Shown here: positions 25,286 through 33,918 of the stretch, piece by piece
Position numbering within the stretch: the first letter of the stretch is position 1
Layout of the letters: each line of letters begins with the position of its first letter
From: JBBQZO01 sp038207625
Lineage (GTDB): Bacteria; Pseudomonadota; Gammaproteobacteria; Burkholderiales; Burkholderiaceae_D
Assembly (NCBI GenBank): GCA_038207625.1
Contig: JBBQZO010000011.1
Span: 1 to 64,000 of the forward strand
Reading direction: 5' to 3'
DNA length: 64,000 nt
Translations under genes and position numbers: made by a program
The notes under the pieces: generated by a model
Seen by the model: only the letters and a program-made list of their open reading frames with translations
What the model was told of the DNA's origin: nothing
The model's database searches: none

Positions 25286-27568
25286 TTACAGCTTGCCGGT
25301 GACCGTCAGGAATGCCTGGCGTGGCGCGCCGTTGAGCAGCGTGGCGAACGTGCCTTGCCGATCGCTGGTGACAAAACCATTCGTGCCGACGGTGCTGAAG
25401 TACTGCTTGTTGAACAGATTGCTCACGTTCAGCTGCAGCGACAAGTCTTTCATCGGGCCGATCGCGCCCAGCTTGTAGCCGGCCGACAGCGTGCCGATCC
25501 AGTACGACGGCACGCCGGCGTCGTTCAGATAGCTGTAGTAGCGCTGACCGGTGTACTTGCCGCCCACGCGGGTGAACCACACGCTGTTTTCATACGACAG
25601 TTCGGTGCTGAACATCACGCGCGGCGCGTCGACCACTTGTTTGCCGGAGGCCGGCACCATGTGCTTGCGCGCATCCGATTCAGGCAGACTGGCGTCGCTG
25701 ACATAGCTGTTGTCGCGGTAGTCCGACTTGTACTTCGAATCGTTGAACGTGAACGAGTTGAACCACGACAGCTCCTTGGCGAACTTCCACACGGCGATCG
25801 CTTCCACACCCTGGGTTTGCACCTTGCCGACGTTGACAAAGGTGCTAGGGCAACCGGTGATGCCGGCGCAAGTGGCCAGTTGCAGTTGACGGTCGCTGAA
25901 ATCAGAATGGTAGAGGGCCACCGAACCTTGCAGCGCATCGTGTTTGAAACGCATGCCGAAGTCGACCGTGACAGTCGTTTCCGGTTTCAGCGTCGGGGTG
26001 CTGAGCAGGAACGCCGGCTCGGTCTGCGAGAACGGTCCGTTGACGCCGGGCTGGAATGCACGCATCGTTTGCGATGCCGACGCGAACAGCTCGTCGCTGC
26101 TGTTGAGGCTGTAGTTCAGACCAACTTGGGGCAGGAAGTTTTTCTTCGATTCGATATCACCAAAAGCGCGTGATCCGACCAAGGACACCGCGTTGATCTT
26201 CACATCCGGGCTCTTGAAGCCGACGTTCAGTTTCAGTTTGCCGTCCATCAGCGCGATCTCGTCGTTGACGTAGAACTGCGTCGTGGTGGTGTCGAAGTTC
26301 TGTTTGAAATTCGTCGACATCGGATTGCTGACGAAGTAGTTGGTGTCTTCGTTGCCCTGAATCGCGTAGTAGTTACGGGTGAAGCCGTGTTTGTTGCTTT
26401 CATACCAGAGGCCGGCGCTGAGCGTGTGACCGCCCAGATCCCAGGTCAGGTCGCTGACGACACCGCTGCGGTCGATCGAGTACTCGCTGGTACGCAGCGA
26501 GATCGGCATGGTCGCCGACGATGCCACGCCCGGGGTGTACCAGTGGCCCTGGCCTTGGTCGTCGTGGTGGTAGACGCTGGTTTTCAGGTTGGCGGCGGCG
26601 TTCAGTTTCAGGTCCAGCGCCAGGCCGGACAGGCTGTCCTTGCGCAGGCCGCTGGCCTGGTAGTAGGCATCGTCGGCATTGGTCACGCCGCCGGTGTAGA
26701 TGCCTTTGGCCGCGTTGACGGCGCGCTGGAAGTCGGGCGCGTAGTTATCCCAGTTCATGCCCAGACGCTTGACGCCGTCCAGCGACAAATCCTGATAGTC
26801 GGTCTCGACGCGGTCGGAGTAGTTGTAGAAGCCCGACAAGGTGTGCTCGCCGATGTTTTGCACGAACTTGGCATTGAACTGATCCTGATTCTGCGCGCCG
26901 TCGCCTTTCCACTTGTTGGCGCGCTGACGCGTGCCGCTGACGTAGAACTTGGTGCCGGTAGGCAGCAGGCCCGAATCAAAGCGCACGAAGGTGCGTTCGG
27001 TGCGCGCACTGCCCAGCGTTTGCGCCACCGTCGTACCCATCTCTTCGGACGGGTCGAGCGTGACGAACTGCACGGTGCCGCCCAGGTTGCTGGTCGACGC
27101 TGTCGCCAGCGCGCCGGCGCCTTGCGAGACGGCCACGCGGCCCACGTTTTCCGACGAAATCGCGCGGCTGATGTGCAGACCGTTGTTGTTACCGTAGCTC
27201 ATGTCGCCAAGCGGAATGCCGTCGAGCGTGAAGCCCATCTGGGTCTGCGCGAAACCGCGCACGCTAAAACGGGTCGACCACTCGTAGGCGCCGAACGGAT
27301 CGGCCGACTCAAAGTTCACGCCGGGCAGTTTTTCCAGCGATTTCAGCGGGCTGGTGCCGGGCACGGCCTTGACCAGATCGCTGCGCGAAATGTTTTGCAC
27401 CTGACGGCTTTGGCCCTTGCCAAAAATCTCGACGACCTGTGCTTGCGCGACGACGCCAGCGGTGGCGTCCGGCGCGGCCGGCGCATCCGGCTCGGCGGCG
27501 TAGGCGCTGCAGGCCAGTGCTTGCAAAACAAACAGATAGATCGGTTTCATGCGAAAACGCTGTTGCAT
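25286..27568 (-). CDS. TonB-dependent outer membrane receptor
   Basis: Outer-membrane beta-barrel transporter of 760 residues. A signal peptide (ALACSAYAAE) precedes a possible TonB box (AQVVEIFGKG), the plug domain with LVKAVPGTSPLKSLEKLPGV, RFSVRGFAQTQMGFTLDGIP and NLGGTVQFVT, then a barrel rich in alternating aromatic strands ending FLTVTGKL. The ATG at MQQRFRMKP has a GAGAG site eight bases upstream; a second Met six codons in is also possible. The promoter carries a PHO-box-like repeat, and the flanking genes are phosphatases, so a phosphorylated ligand is a reasonable inference; the sequence itself does not identify the substrate. Confidence 0.88.
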   Translation of the reverse strand: MQQRFRMKPIYLFVLQALACSAYAAEPDAPAAPDATAGVVAQAQVVEIFGKGQSRQVQNISRSDLVKAVPGTSPLKSLEKLPGVNFESADPFGAYEWSTRFSVRGFAQTQMGFTLDGIPLGDMSYGNNNGLHISRAISSENVGRVAVSQGAGALATASTSNLGGTVQFVTLDPSEEMGTTVAQTLGSARTERTFVRFDSGLLPTGTKFYVSGTRQRANKWKGDGAQNQDQFNAKFVQNIGEHTLSGFYNYSDRVETDYQDLSLDGVKRLGMNWDNYAPDFQRAVNAAKGIYTGGVTNADDAYYQASGLRKDSLSGLALDLKLNAAANLKTSVYHHDDQGQGHWYTPGVASSATMPISLRTSEYSIDRSGVVSDLTWDLGGHTLSAGLWYESNKHGFTRNYYAIQGNEDTNYFVSNPMSTNFKQNFDTTTTQFYVNDEIALMDGKLKLNVGFKSPDVKINAVSLVGSRAFGDIESKKNFLPQVGLNYSLNSSDELFASASQTMRAFQPGVNGPFSQTEPAFLLSTPTLKPETTVTVDFGMRFKHDALQGSVALYHSDFSDRQLQLATCAGITGCPSTFVNVGKVQTQGVEAIAVWKFAKELSWFNSFTFNDSKYKSDYRDNSYVSDASLPESDARKHMVPASGKQVVDAPRVMFSTELSYENSVWFTRVGGKYTGQRYYSYLNDAGVPSYWIGTLSAGYKLGAIGPMKDLSLQLNVSNLFNKQYFSTVGTNGFVTSDRQGTFATLLNGAPRQAFLTVTGKL

Positions 27569-27652
27569 ATGATTCTCTCGTACGGGTTAGATGAGTGGGT
27601 TCAGGCTTCTGCGCCAAGCTTGCTTGAAAGCTCAGAAACTTAAGACTGGCGA

Positions 27653-27686
27653 ATTATAGGAAGGCCAAATGACGGCTCCATGACAC
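27653..27686 (-). promoter_or_regulatory. PHO-box-like PhoB promoter of the TonB receptor gene
   Basis: Read on the minus strand, GTGTCATGGAG and CCGTCATTTGG are tandem 11-base units (complement of 27665-27686) followed by CCTTCC and a perfect TATAAT (complement of 27653-27658). The second TCAT core sits about 10 bases before the -10, where PhoB half-sites replace the -35 in known Pho promoters. The predicted start would leave a leader of roughly 80 bases. The flanking 446-base gap 27569-28014 otherwise holds the pentanucleotide repeat. Confidence 0.68.
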
Positions 27687-27860
27687 GGGGCGTATCGGGG
27701 TCAAGTTGTCGCAAACAGACTGAAACATGTCGGAAATAGGCTGAAGATGAGCATTTTTGCTACACGTATCCCCGCGCGCGGCTGCCCGTGCAGGCATTGG
27801 TGCGCACGGCAAAAAGCCGCCGGCGCTGGCGGATTTTTTCGGATCGGATCGGGTGGAAGT

Positions 27861-27930
27861 GCTGTGCTGTGCTGTGCTGCGCTGTGCTGTGCTGTGCTGT
27901 GCTGTGATGTGCTGTGCTGTGCTGTGCTGT
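27861..27930. repeat. pentanucleotide tandem repeat (GCTGT)14
   Basis: Fourteen consecutive 5-base units of GCTGT, twelve perfect and two with a single change (GCTGC at 27876-27880, GATGT at 27906-27910). It lies between the stop of the HAD phosphatase gene and the PHO-box promoter of the TonB receptor, about 175 bases upstream of that promoter. Open frames across it (about 60-100 codons, low complexity) are not credible genes. Such repeats can change length by slippage. Confidence 0.95.
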
Positions 27931-28014
27931 GCCTGCGCCCACTAGCGGAGCTGCGGCAGCGAGCGGCAGACGCCGCTCGCATACGTGCTGGCGCGGGCGT
28001 AGCGCGCCAGAAAC

Positions 28015-29280
28015 TCAGGCGAGCAGCTTCGGTTCGCTTTTGCCGTACTTGAGCGAGCGCTCGTCGGGCATGGCGATGCCGGTGTGTTCGTTGCGCCCCT
28101 GCAGCAGGTAGCGCGCGCGCGCGTCGCCCAGGCTGGCCGCCGCCTGTGCGCTCAGCGCGCCGATCTCGCCCTTCTTCATGCGGTTGATGATCACGCCGAC
28201 CTGGGTGCCTGCGAATTCGCGCAGCATCCAAGCGTCGCCATCGCTGTCGCCGAACACCATCAGCGGGTCGCCGCGCGCACCGAGAACGTTGCGGATGCCG
28301 ACCGTCTTGCCCGGGCCCCAGTTGAAGTGCCAGCCCTGGCGGTAGCCGCTGGTGTATTTACCGTCGCGCATGTCCAGGCGCAGGCCGATCACGTTTTCCG
28401 GCGCCACCCCGTAGCCCAGATTGGGGTCGGCGGCGAATACCCGCACCACGTCATCGAGGGACGCGGTGCTGACGAACACGTCGATGCCGTTGGCGCGCAG
28501 TGTGTGCATCAGCGCGCGGATTTCTTCGTTCACGCGCAGGCCCTGGAAGTGGCTGATCGAGACGATGCCCGCCTTGCCCGGCAAACTGGCCGGACTGTCG
28601 AATTTGACCATCCGCAGCGCGTCGCCCAAGCCGTGCAGGTTCGACGCCGCCGCCAGCGCCTGCAGCCCGGCCGGCGTCATGCCGGCGAACAGCGTGATGA
28701 TCCAGGTGTAGCCGATCTCGATCGGATGGCTGTCGCAGATCGCTTCGTACATGAAATACAGCTTGGCGCGCAAGTCCTGGAACTCGGGCAGCTTGTGCAG
28801 CGCGTCCAGGCTGGCGCCGGCGGTACGCGCGTCGGTCAGCCAGCGGTAGTCGGCCACCACGTCGGCGGCCACGTCTTCCATCAGAACGGGCGCGCCGGCG
28901 CTGTTCGCATAGCCGGCCTTGAACGGGCCGGAGGGCACGTTGCGGCTGACGACGGCGGCAAATTCGTCCGGCGTCATGGCGAACGCAAACTGCTCGATCA
29001 GGTAGACCAGCAGCGCTTCCTCGCAGTCGTTCATGATGCAGGTGTTATCCCAGTCGAACACGGCGTAGGGCCGGCGCGCCGGGTTGTAGCGCGCGCCGGC
29101 CACGCCAAATTGCTTGATCACCGACTCGAGCCGGCGCGCGTTCAGCGCCGACCAGCGCGCCGGATCGAGCGGCACGGCGGCGGGAGCGAGGCGCGTGGAG
29201 GGCGCGATGGCCGCGCCGGCCGCCATGGGGGCGACGACAGAAGCGGCGACAAGATTTTTCAGAAGTGAGCGGCGTTGCAT
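28015..29280 (-). CDS. Tat-exported HAD-family phosphatase
   Basis: Haloacid-dehalogenase-superfamily hydrolase, probably an acid phosphatase acting in the periplasm. The 421-residue protein starts MQRRSLLKNLVAASVVAPMA, a twin-arginine signal. It has HAD motif I FDWDNTC with the two catalytic Asp residues, motif II in VFVSTASLDDV, and motif IV MVFGDSDGDAWML. The upstream in-frame extension of 24 codons would hide the Tat signal, so the start at MQRRS is preferred. Its own promoter (29327-29371) carries PHO-box-like repeats, linking it with the downstream receptor and phosphoesterase. Confidence 0.82.
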   Translation of the reverse strand: MQRRSLLKNLVAASVVAPMAAGAAIAPSTRLAPAAVPLDPARWSALNARRLESVIKQFGVAGARYNPARRPYAVFDWDNTCIMNDCEEALLVYLIEQFAFAMTPDEFAAVVSRNVPSGPFKAGYANSAGAPVLMEDVAADVVADYRWLTDARTAGASLDALHKLPEFQDLRAKLYFMYEAICDSHPIEIGYTWIITLFAGMTPAGLQALAAASNLHGLGDALRMVKFDSPASLPGKAGIVSISHFQGLRVNEEIRALMHTLRANGIDVFVSTASLDDVVRVFAADPNLGYGVAPENVIGLRLDMRDGKYTSGYRQGWHFNWGPGKTVGIRNVLGARGDPLMVFGDSDGDAWMLREFAGTQVGVIINRMKKGEIGALSAQAAASLGDARARYLLQGRNEHTGIAMPDERSLKYGKSEPKLLA

Positions 29281-29326
29281 GAAACCCTTTCGGCTGGCAG
29301 TGCGTTGAAGAACGCAAAAACAGCCG

Positions 29327-29371
29327 ACTGTAGCACGCGAATATGACCGCAATTTGACTAAAATGGACAGG
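29327..29371 (-). promoter_or_regulatory. PHO-box-like PhoB promoter of the HAD phosphatase gene
   Basis: On the minus strand, three GTCA/GTCC cores occur at 10-11-base steps: CTGTCCATTTT, AGTCAAATTGC and GGTCATATTC. They are followed by a TACAGT -10 (complement of 29327-29332), with the last TCAT core about 10 bases before it. Spacing matches the TonB receptor promoter in the same locus. The predicted leader to the ATG at 29280 is about 40 bases. Confidence 0.6.
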
Positions 29372-29431
29372 GAGTTGACTCACGCCGGCCCACGCGATTC
29401 GGGCCGGGAGTTGATGCGCTTGCCATTCTGA

Positions 29432-29634
29432 GCCGCGCGCGATGTGTGCCGGCCCGACCGATGACGCGTGCATCCCCTAGACCGTATTTCCAGCCCATGC
29501 GGTGCGCGACAGCGCCGCGCGCGATTTGTGCCGGCTCGCCCAATGACGCGTGCACCGCTTGCACCGCTTACGCCACACCGCCAGTCCTTGCGCGGCGCAA
29601 ACCGATCTATGCCGGCTCGACCCATTGCGTCGAA
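29432..29634. repeat. three imperfect copies of a ~40-bp sequence at ~82-bp spacing, overlapping the glpK 3' end
   Basis: Copies at 29432-29472 and 29514-29554 are nearly identical over 41 bases (GCCGCGCGCGAT...GATGACGCGTGCA with four or five differences). A third, more diverged copy at about 29592-29630 includes the glpK stop codon and last codons (CTATGCCGGCTCGACCCA on the plus strand). Spacers also share short blocks. The 326-base gap between the HAD gene and glpK otherwise contains only the HAD promoter. It looks like tandem duplication of the glpK tail, or a repeated 3' element. Confidence 0.7.
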
Positions 29635-31097
29635 CGGGCCACCGCCCTGGCCCACTGCGCCAGCATGCTCTGGCGCTGATCGGCGTTGATCGATGGCTCG
29701 AAGCGCCGTTCGGCCTGCCACTGGGCCGCCACCTCGTCGCGCGTCTCCCAGAAACCGATCGCCAGGCCGGCCAATTGCGCCGCGCCCAGCGCGGTCGTCT
29801 CGAGCACGCTCGGGCGCACCACGGGCACACCCAGCACGTCGGCCTGGAACTGCATCAGCATGTCGTTGGCGGCCGCGCCGCCGTCGGCGCGCACTTCCAG
29901 CACCGGGAAATTGACGTCTTTTTGCATCGCCGCCAGCAGCTCGGCGCTCTGGTAGGCGATCGCCTCGAGCGCCGCGCGCGCGATGTGGCCGCGCCCCGTG
30001 CCGCGGCTGATGCCCACGATGGTGCCGCGCGCATACGGGTCCCAATGCGGCGCGCCAAGGCCGGAGAAGGCCGGCACCAGCATCACGCCGCCGTTGTCGG
30101 GCACGCTGGCGGCCAGCGCCTCAATCTCGCTCGACTGATTAATGATGCCCAAGCCATCGCGCAACCACTGCACGGTGGCCCCGCCCATGAACACGCTGCC
30201 TTCGAGCAGGTAATCGGTGTTGCCGTCGACCCGCCAGCCCACCGTCGTCAACAGGCGGTTGTGCGAGTTGACCGGGTGGCTGCCGGTTTGCATCATCATG
30301 AAGCAACCGGTGCCGTAGGTATTTTTGACCATGCCGCGCTGGTGGCAAGCCTGGCCGAAGGTGGCCGCCTGCTGGTCGCCGGCGATGCCCGCCACGGGAA
30401 TCGGGTGGCCAAACAGCGCCGCGTGGGTGTTGCCCACTTCCTCGGCCGAGGACACTACCTGTGGCAGTATCGACACGGGAATGTCGAACAGGTCGAGCAG
30501 TTCCTGGTCCCAGCGCATCAGGTGGATGTTAAACAGCATCGTGCGCGCGGCGTTGGAAACGTCGGTCACATGCACGCCGCACAATTTATAGGTCAGCCAG
30601 CTGTCGATGGTGCCGAACGCCAGTTGTCCCTTGTCCGCCTTGGCGCGTGCGCCGGCCACGTTCTCGAGCAGCCACTGCAGCTTGGTGGCGGAAAAATACG
30701 GGTCCAGTTCCAGCCCCGTGTTGGCGTGGATGTGGCGGTCGCTGCCGGCGGCGCGCAAGCTGGCGCACTGCTCGGCCGTGCGCCTGTCCTGCCACACGAT
30801 GGCCGGCGCGATCGGCTCGCCCGTCTTGCGGTCCCACACGACGGTCGTCTCACGCTGGTTGGCGATGCCGATGGCCTGGATCTGGGCCGCTACAACATGG
30901 TTCTCGCGCATCACCTGCTGGGCGCACGCTAGTTGGCTGTTCCAGATGTCGTTGGCGTCGTGTTCGACCCAGCCGGGCTGGGGAAAGTGCTGGGGAAATT
31001 CCTGCTGCGCGCTGCCGCAGGGCTGACCGTGATGGTCGAACAGGATGGCGCGCGAACTGGTGGTGCCCTGGTCGAGGGCGAGGATGTAAGCTTTCAT
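29607..31097 (-). CDS. glpK: glycerol kinase
   Basis: ATP-dependent kinase making glycerol-3-phosphate in the cytoplasm (FGGY family). The 496-residue protein starts MKAYILALDQGTTSSRAILF and has the FGGY signatures GNTHAALFGHPIPVAGIAGD and GGAAANDMLMQFQADVLGVP, plus TYGTGCFMMMQTG. The frame extends 13 codons upstream, but family members start at MKAYILALD. No glpF or glpD is next to it. The extreme C terminus overlaps an imperfect tandem repeat. Confidence 0.96.
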   Translation of the reverse strand: MKAYILALDQGTTSSRAILFDHHGQPCGSAQQEFPQHFPQPGWVEHDANDIWNSQLACAQQVMRENHVVAAQIQAIGIANQRETTVVWDRKTGEPIAPAIVWQDRRTAEQCASLRAAGSDRHIHANTGLELDPYFSATKLQWLLENVAGARAKADKGQLAFGTIDSWLTYKLCGVHVTDVSNAARTMLFNIHLMRWDQELLDLFDIPVSILPQVVSSAEEVGNTHAALFGHPIPVAGIAGDQQAATFGQACHQRGMVKNTYGTGCFMMMQTGSHPVNSHNRLLTTVGWRVDGNTDYLLEGSVFMGGATVQWLRDGLGIINQSSEIEALAASVPDNGGVMLVPAFSGLGAPHWDPYARGTIVGISRGTGRGHIARAALEAIAYQSAELLAAMQKDVNFPVLEVRADGGAAANDMLMQFQADVLGVPVVRPSVLETTALGAAQLAGLAIGFWETRDEVAAQWQAERRFEPSINADQRQSMLAQWARAVARSTQWVEPA

Positions 31098-31141
31098 CGG
31101 CAGATCCCGGGCTGTGCAGCAGTCAACGATGGGCAAGCGCG

Positions 31142-31163
31142 GGCCGCCGGCATGCCGGCGGCC
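31142..31163. repeat. 22-bp perfect GC palindrome between glpK and rnpB
   Basis: GGCCGCCGGCA joined to its exact reverse complement, with no loop. It lies about 15 bases beyond the predicted 3' end of rnpB and 45 bases before the glpK start. On the minus strand a T run precedes rather than follows it, so it does not look like a simple rnpB terminator. It could act as a processing stop or protein site. No function assigned. Confidence 0.7.
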
Positions 31164-31177
31164 ACGATAAAAAATAA

Positions 31178-31518
31178 GTGAAGCAGGCCGATAGGCCGGA
31201 TTTTGTTACGGCATCCATTCTTGCGAACTTCTGCTATGACAGCCATTCCTCTAGGCGCCGAATTACTCCGGCGCTCAAGCTTTCTACCCGCACGCTCCGC
31301 GAGCCGCCTCAACGCGTGCCTATTTGAAATTGCTCCAGATGGAGGTTACCGCGTTTCACCGTAACTTAATACGCTCGTCTCTGTGGCCCTATTCCTCGCC
31401 TTATACCTTGCGGCTTTCAGCGGACGGCCGTTAACCGTCATCCTGCTCTATGGAGTCCGGACCTTCCTCCCGCCAACGCATTGCTGCGTCAGCCAGCGAC
31501 TGTCTTGGCCTGCTTCGG
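31178..31518 (-). ncRNA. rnpB: RNase P RNA (bacterial type A)
   Basis: Catalytic RNA that trims tRNA 5' leaders, paired with the RnpA protein. On the minus strand the 5' arm GAAGCAGGCCAAGACAGTCGC pairs with the 3' arm GGCCTGCTTC, forming P1. Between them are the conserved GGAGGAAGGTCCGGACTCC block near 31450-31470, the ACAGAGACGAG segment, GAAACGCGGTAACCTCCA, and the late GGCCTATCGGCC. Total length of about 340 bases is right for type A. The 3' GGCC hairpin plus TTATTTTTT just after it can terminate transcription. Ends are set by pairing and may be off by a few bases. Confidence 0.95.
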
Positions 31519-31523
31519 CTGCC

Positions 31524-31553
31524 ATTGTACCTTGCCGGGCGCCTAGCCGGCAA
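31524..31553 (-). promoter_or_regulatory. rnpB promoter
   Basis: On the minus strand TTGCCG (complement of 31548-31553) and TACAAT (complement of 31524-31529) are 18 bases apart, and the RNase P RNA 5' end begins about seven bases after the -10. This is the expected layout for a strong constitutive sigma-70 promoter. Confidence 0.75.
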
Positions 31554-31689
31554 AAGGCTTGCCCCGCGCGGGGCCGATTCCTAAAATTGGTGTCGCGATT
31601 TGAAAAGCCGCCGCCCGGACGCTCGCATAGAATGACGGCACACTGTGACCTGCGCGCCCGCGCGAGCAACCCTAAAGGTAGAAACGACC

Positions 31690-33399
31690 ATGACGCAACA
31701 CTCCCGTACCGGCGGCCAGATTCTGGTCGATGCGCTCAAAATCCACGGCGTCGACACCGCCTTCGGCGTGCCCGGCGAAAGCTACCTCGACGTGCTCGAC
31801 GCGCTGCATGATTCCGACATCCGCTTCATCATCAACCGCCAGGAAGGCGGCGCCGCCTTCATGGCCGAAGCCTACGGCAAGCTGACCGGCAAACCGGGCA
31901 TCTGCTTCGTCACCCGCGGCCCCGGTGCGACCAACGCGTCGATCGGCGTGCACACCGCCTACCAGGATTCGACCCCGATGATCCTGTTCATCGGCCAGGT
32001 CGGCAACGACTTCATGGACCGCGAAGCGTTCCAGGAAATCGACTACCGCCGCATGTACGGCCAGATGGCCAAGTGGGTCACCCAGATTGACCGCGCCGAG
32101 CGCATTCCCGAATATCTGGCGCGCGCCTTCCAGGTCGCCACCAGCGGGCGGCCCGGCCCGGTCGTGCTGGCACTGCCGGAGGACATGCTGATCGACATGG
32201 CCACCGTGGCCGACACGCGCTGCTATCAGCCGGTGCAGGCGTCGCCGTCGGCGGCCCAGATCGACACATTGCGTGGCATGCTGGCCGAGGCCAAGCGCCC
32301 GATCGTGCTGCTGGGCGGCACCACCTGGAACGCGCAAGCCTGCGCCGACCTGCAAAGCTTCGCCGAAGCGAACGCGCTGCCGATCGGCTGCACCTTCCGC
32401 TTCCAGGATTTGCTCGACAACGCGCACCCGAACTACATCGGCGACGTCGGCATCGGCATCAACCCGCTGCTGGCGGCGCGCGTCAAGAACGCCGATCTGA
32501 TCATCGCGATCGGCCCGCGCCTGGGTGAAATGACCACCGGCGGTTACACGCTGCTGGCCTCGCCGGTGCCGCAGCAGCGCCTGGTGCACATCCACGCCGA
32601 CGCCGAGGAACTGGGCAGCGTGTACCAGGCCGAGCTGATGATCAACAGCGGCATGCCGCAAGCGTGCGCGATGCTGGCCGCGATGGCGCCGGTGAACGCC
32701 GACGCCTGGCGCGACAGCGTGCCGGCCGCCAAGAAGGAATTGGCCGCTTATCAAGAGCAGCCTTTCATCTTCAAGGACGGCAAGGCGCCACTCGACCTGT
32801 GGCAAGTGGTGCAGGAACTGATGGCGCAAGTACCCGCCGACACCATTTTGACCAACGGCGCCGGCAATTATGCGTCGTGGGCGCACCGCTTCTACCGTTA
32901 CGGCGGCATGCGCACCCAGCTCGCGCCCACCAACGGCGCGATGGGCTACGGCGTGCCGTCCGGCGTGGCCGCGAAAATCGTCCATCCTGAGCGCACCGTC
33001 GTCACCTTCGCCGGCGACGGCGAATACATGATGAACGGTCAGGAACTGGCCACCGCCGTGCAATACAAGGCCGGTGTGGTCATCATCGTGTTCAACAACC
33101 AGATGTTCGGCACCATCCGCATGCATCAGGAACGCGACTACCCGGGCCGCGTGTCCGGCACCGAGCTGCACAATCCGGACTTCGCGGCGCTGGCGCAGGC
33201 GTACGGCGCGCACGGCGAAGTGGTCAACACGACCGACGAGTTCGCGCCGGCGCTGGCACGCGCGCTGGCGCACACCCGCAGCGCCAACCTGCCGGCCCTG
33301 ATCGAGCTGCGCTACGACGGCAACCTGATCACGCCGAACGCCACGCTGGCCACCATCCGCGCGAACGCCGAAGCGGCGCGCGCCGCCCGCACGCAGTAA
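31690..33399 (+). CDS. thiamine pyrophosphate-dependent enzyme (acetolactate synthase-like)
   Basis: ThDP enzyme of the acetolactate synthase/glyoxylate carboligase type; exact substrate unknown. The 569-residue protein starts MTQHSRTGGQILVDALKIHG, has the catalytic Glu in FGVPGESYLDVLDAL, GAAFMAEAYGKLTGKPGICF, and the ThDP/Mg motif FAGDGEYMMNGQELATAVQY ending in FNNQMFG. The ilvH-type small subunit gene is absent and the flanks are rnpB and a chemoreceptor, so a role in branched-chain amino acid synthesis is unlikely. A perfect-stem terminator follows the stop. Confidence 0.85.
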   Translation: MTQHSRTGGQILVDALKIHGVDTAFGVPGESYLDVLDALHDSDIRFIINRQEGGAAFMAEAYGKLTGKPGICFVTRGPGATNASIGVHTAYQDSTPMILFIGQVGNDFMDREAFQEIDYRRMYGQMAKWVTQIDRAERIPEYLARAFQVATSGRPGPVVLALPEDMLIDMATVADTRCYQPVQASPSAAQIDTLRGMLAEAKRPIVLLGGTTWNAQACADLQSFAEANALPIGCTFRFQDLLDNAHPNYIGDVGIGINPLLAARVKNADLIIAIGPRLGEMTTGGYTLLASPVPQQRLVHIHADAEELGSVYQAELMINSGMPQACAMLAAMAPVNADAWRDSVPAAKKELAAYQEQPFIFKDGKAPLDLWQVVQELMAQVPADTILTNGAGNYASWAHRFYRYGGMRTQLAPTNGAMGYGVPSGVAAKIVHPERTVVTFAGDGEYMMNGQELATAVQYKAGVVIIVFNNQMFGTIRMHQERDYPGRVSGTELHNPDFAALAQAYGAHGEVVNTTDEFAPALARALAHTRSANLPALIELRYDGNLITPNATLATIRANAEAARAARTQ

Positions 33400-33410
33400 G
33401 TTCCCCGACG

Positions 33411-33442
33411 CTGGGGCGGCGCCATCGCAGGCGCCGCCCCAG
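33411..33442 (+). terminator. GC-rich terminator hairpin after the ThDP enzyme gene
   Basis: CTGGGGCGGCGCC and its perfect complement flank a six-base loop (ATCGCA), 12 bases after the stop codon. No T run follows, so it may be a weak or Rho-assisted stop. Confidence 0.6.
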
Positions 33443-33918
33443 GCCCGTCCCGCGCTGTCCCGTCCCTGCGCCGTCCCGCCCCATACCGCCGCACCCCACA
33501 TTTTCGACATAAAACGCCCCTGCTTACACATTATTGTTGACAGCCTGTGAGGACCTTGCGAGCATAGCAAGCACGTATCAGGCCGCCGGCCCTGGCCCAT
33601 TTGCGCGACACCATGCGCTGCCAGTGCCTGTCCCGCCGCGCCGAACAGGTGCAGCCATCAGGTCTGAGTCAAGTCCTTGCTTTATTGAAAACGCGCCATG
33701 CGCCCGTCTGTTTCTGACCGTCGGTCTGCCGACCCTTCCCCGTCACGGGGACAGAACAGCCCCCCATGGCCGCACGTCCTTGGCGCCGCGCTGCGATTGC
33801 GATGTCACGCCACTTGCGCCGCGCCTGCACGCCGGCCCAGGTGAGCAGTCGTCACGCAGTCTGCCGTTCTCGCCGATCCACGCTTACACACCTTGACACG
33901 CACCGGGACAGAAAACAC
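33443..33918. other. intergenic region upstream of the chemoreceptor gene
   Basis: About 475 bases. The first 70 are C-rich with repeated GTCCC/CGTCCC elements. A TTGACA lies at 33537-33542, but no good -10 is at the right distance. Open frames here are short and have no protein-like features; the in-frame extension of the chemoreceptor from 33766 is arginine-rich and lacks a membrane segment. No gene called. Confidence 0.5.

Noticed and set aside
27861..27930. Possible CRISPR-like repeat array
   Set aside because: The units are five bases with no spacers, so it is a simple tandem repeat.
31142..31163. Palindrome as the rnpB terminator
   Set aside because: The T run lies before the palindrome in the direction of rnpB transcription; the GGCC hairpin at the RNA 3' end followed by T residues is the better terminator.
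31690..33399. Biosynthetic acetolactate synthase large subunit (ilvB/ilvI)
   Set aside because: No small-subunit gene follows and the surroundings are unrelated, so only the ThDP-enzyme superfamily level is supported.
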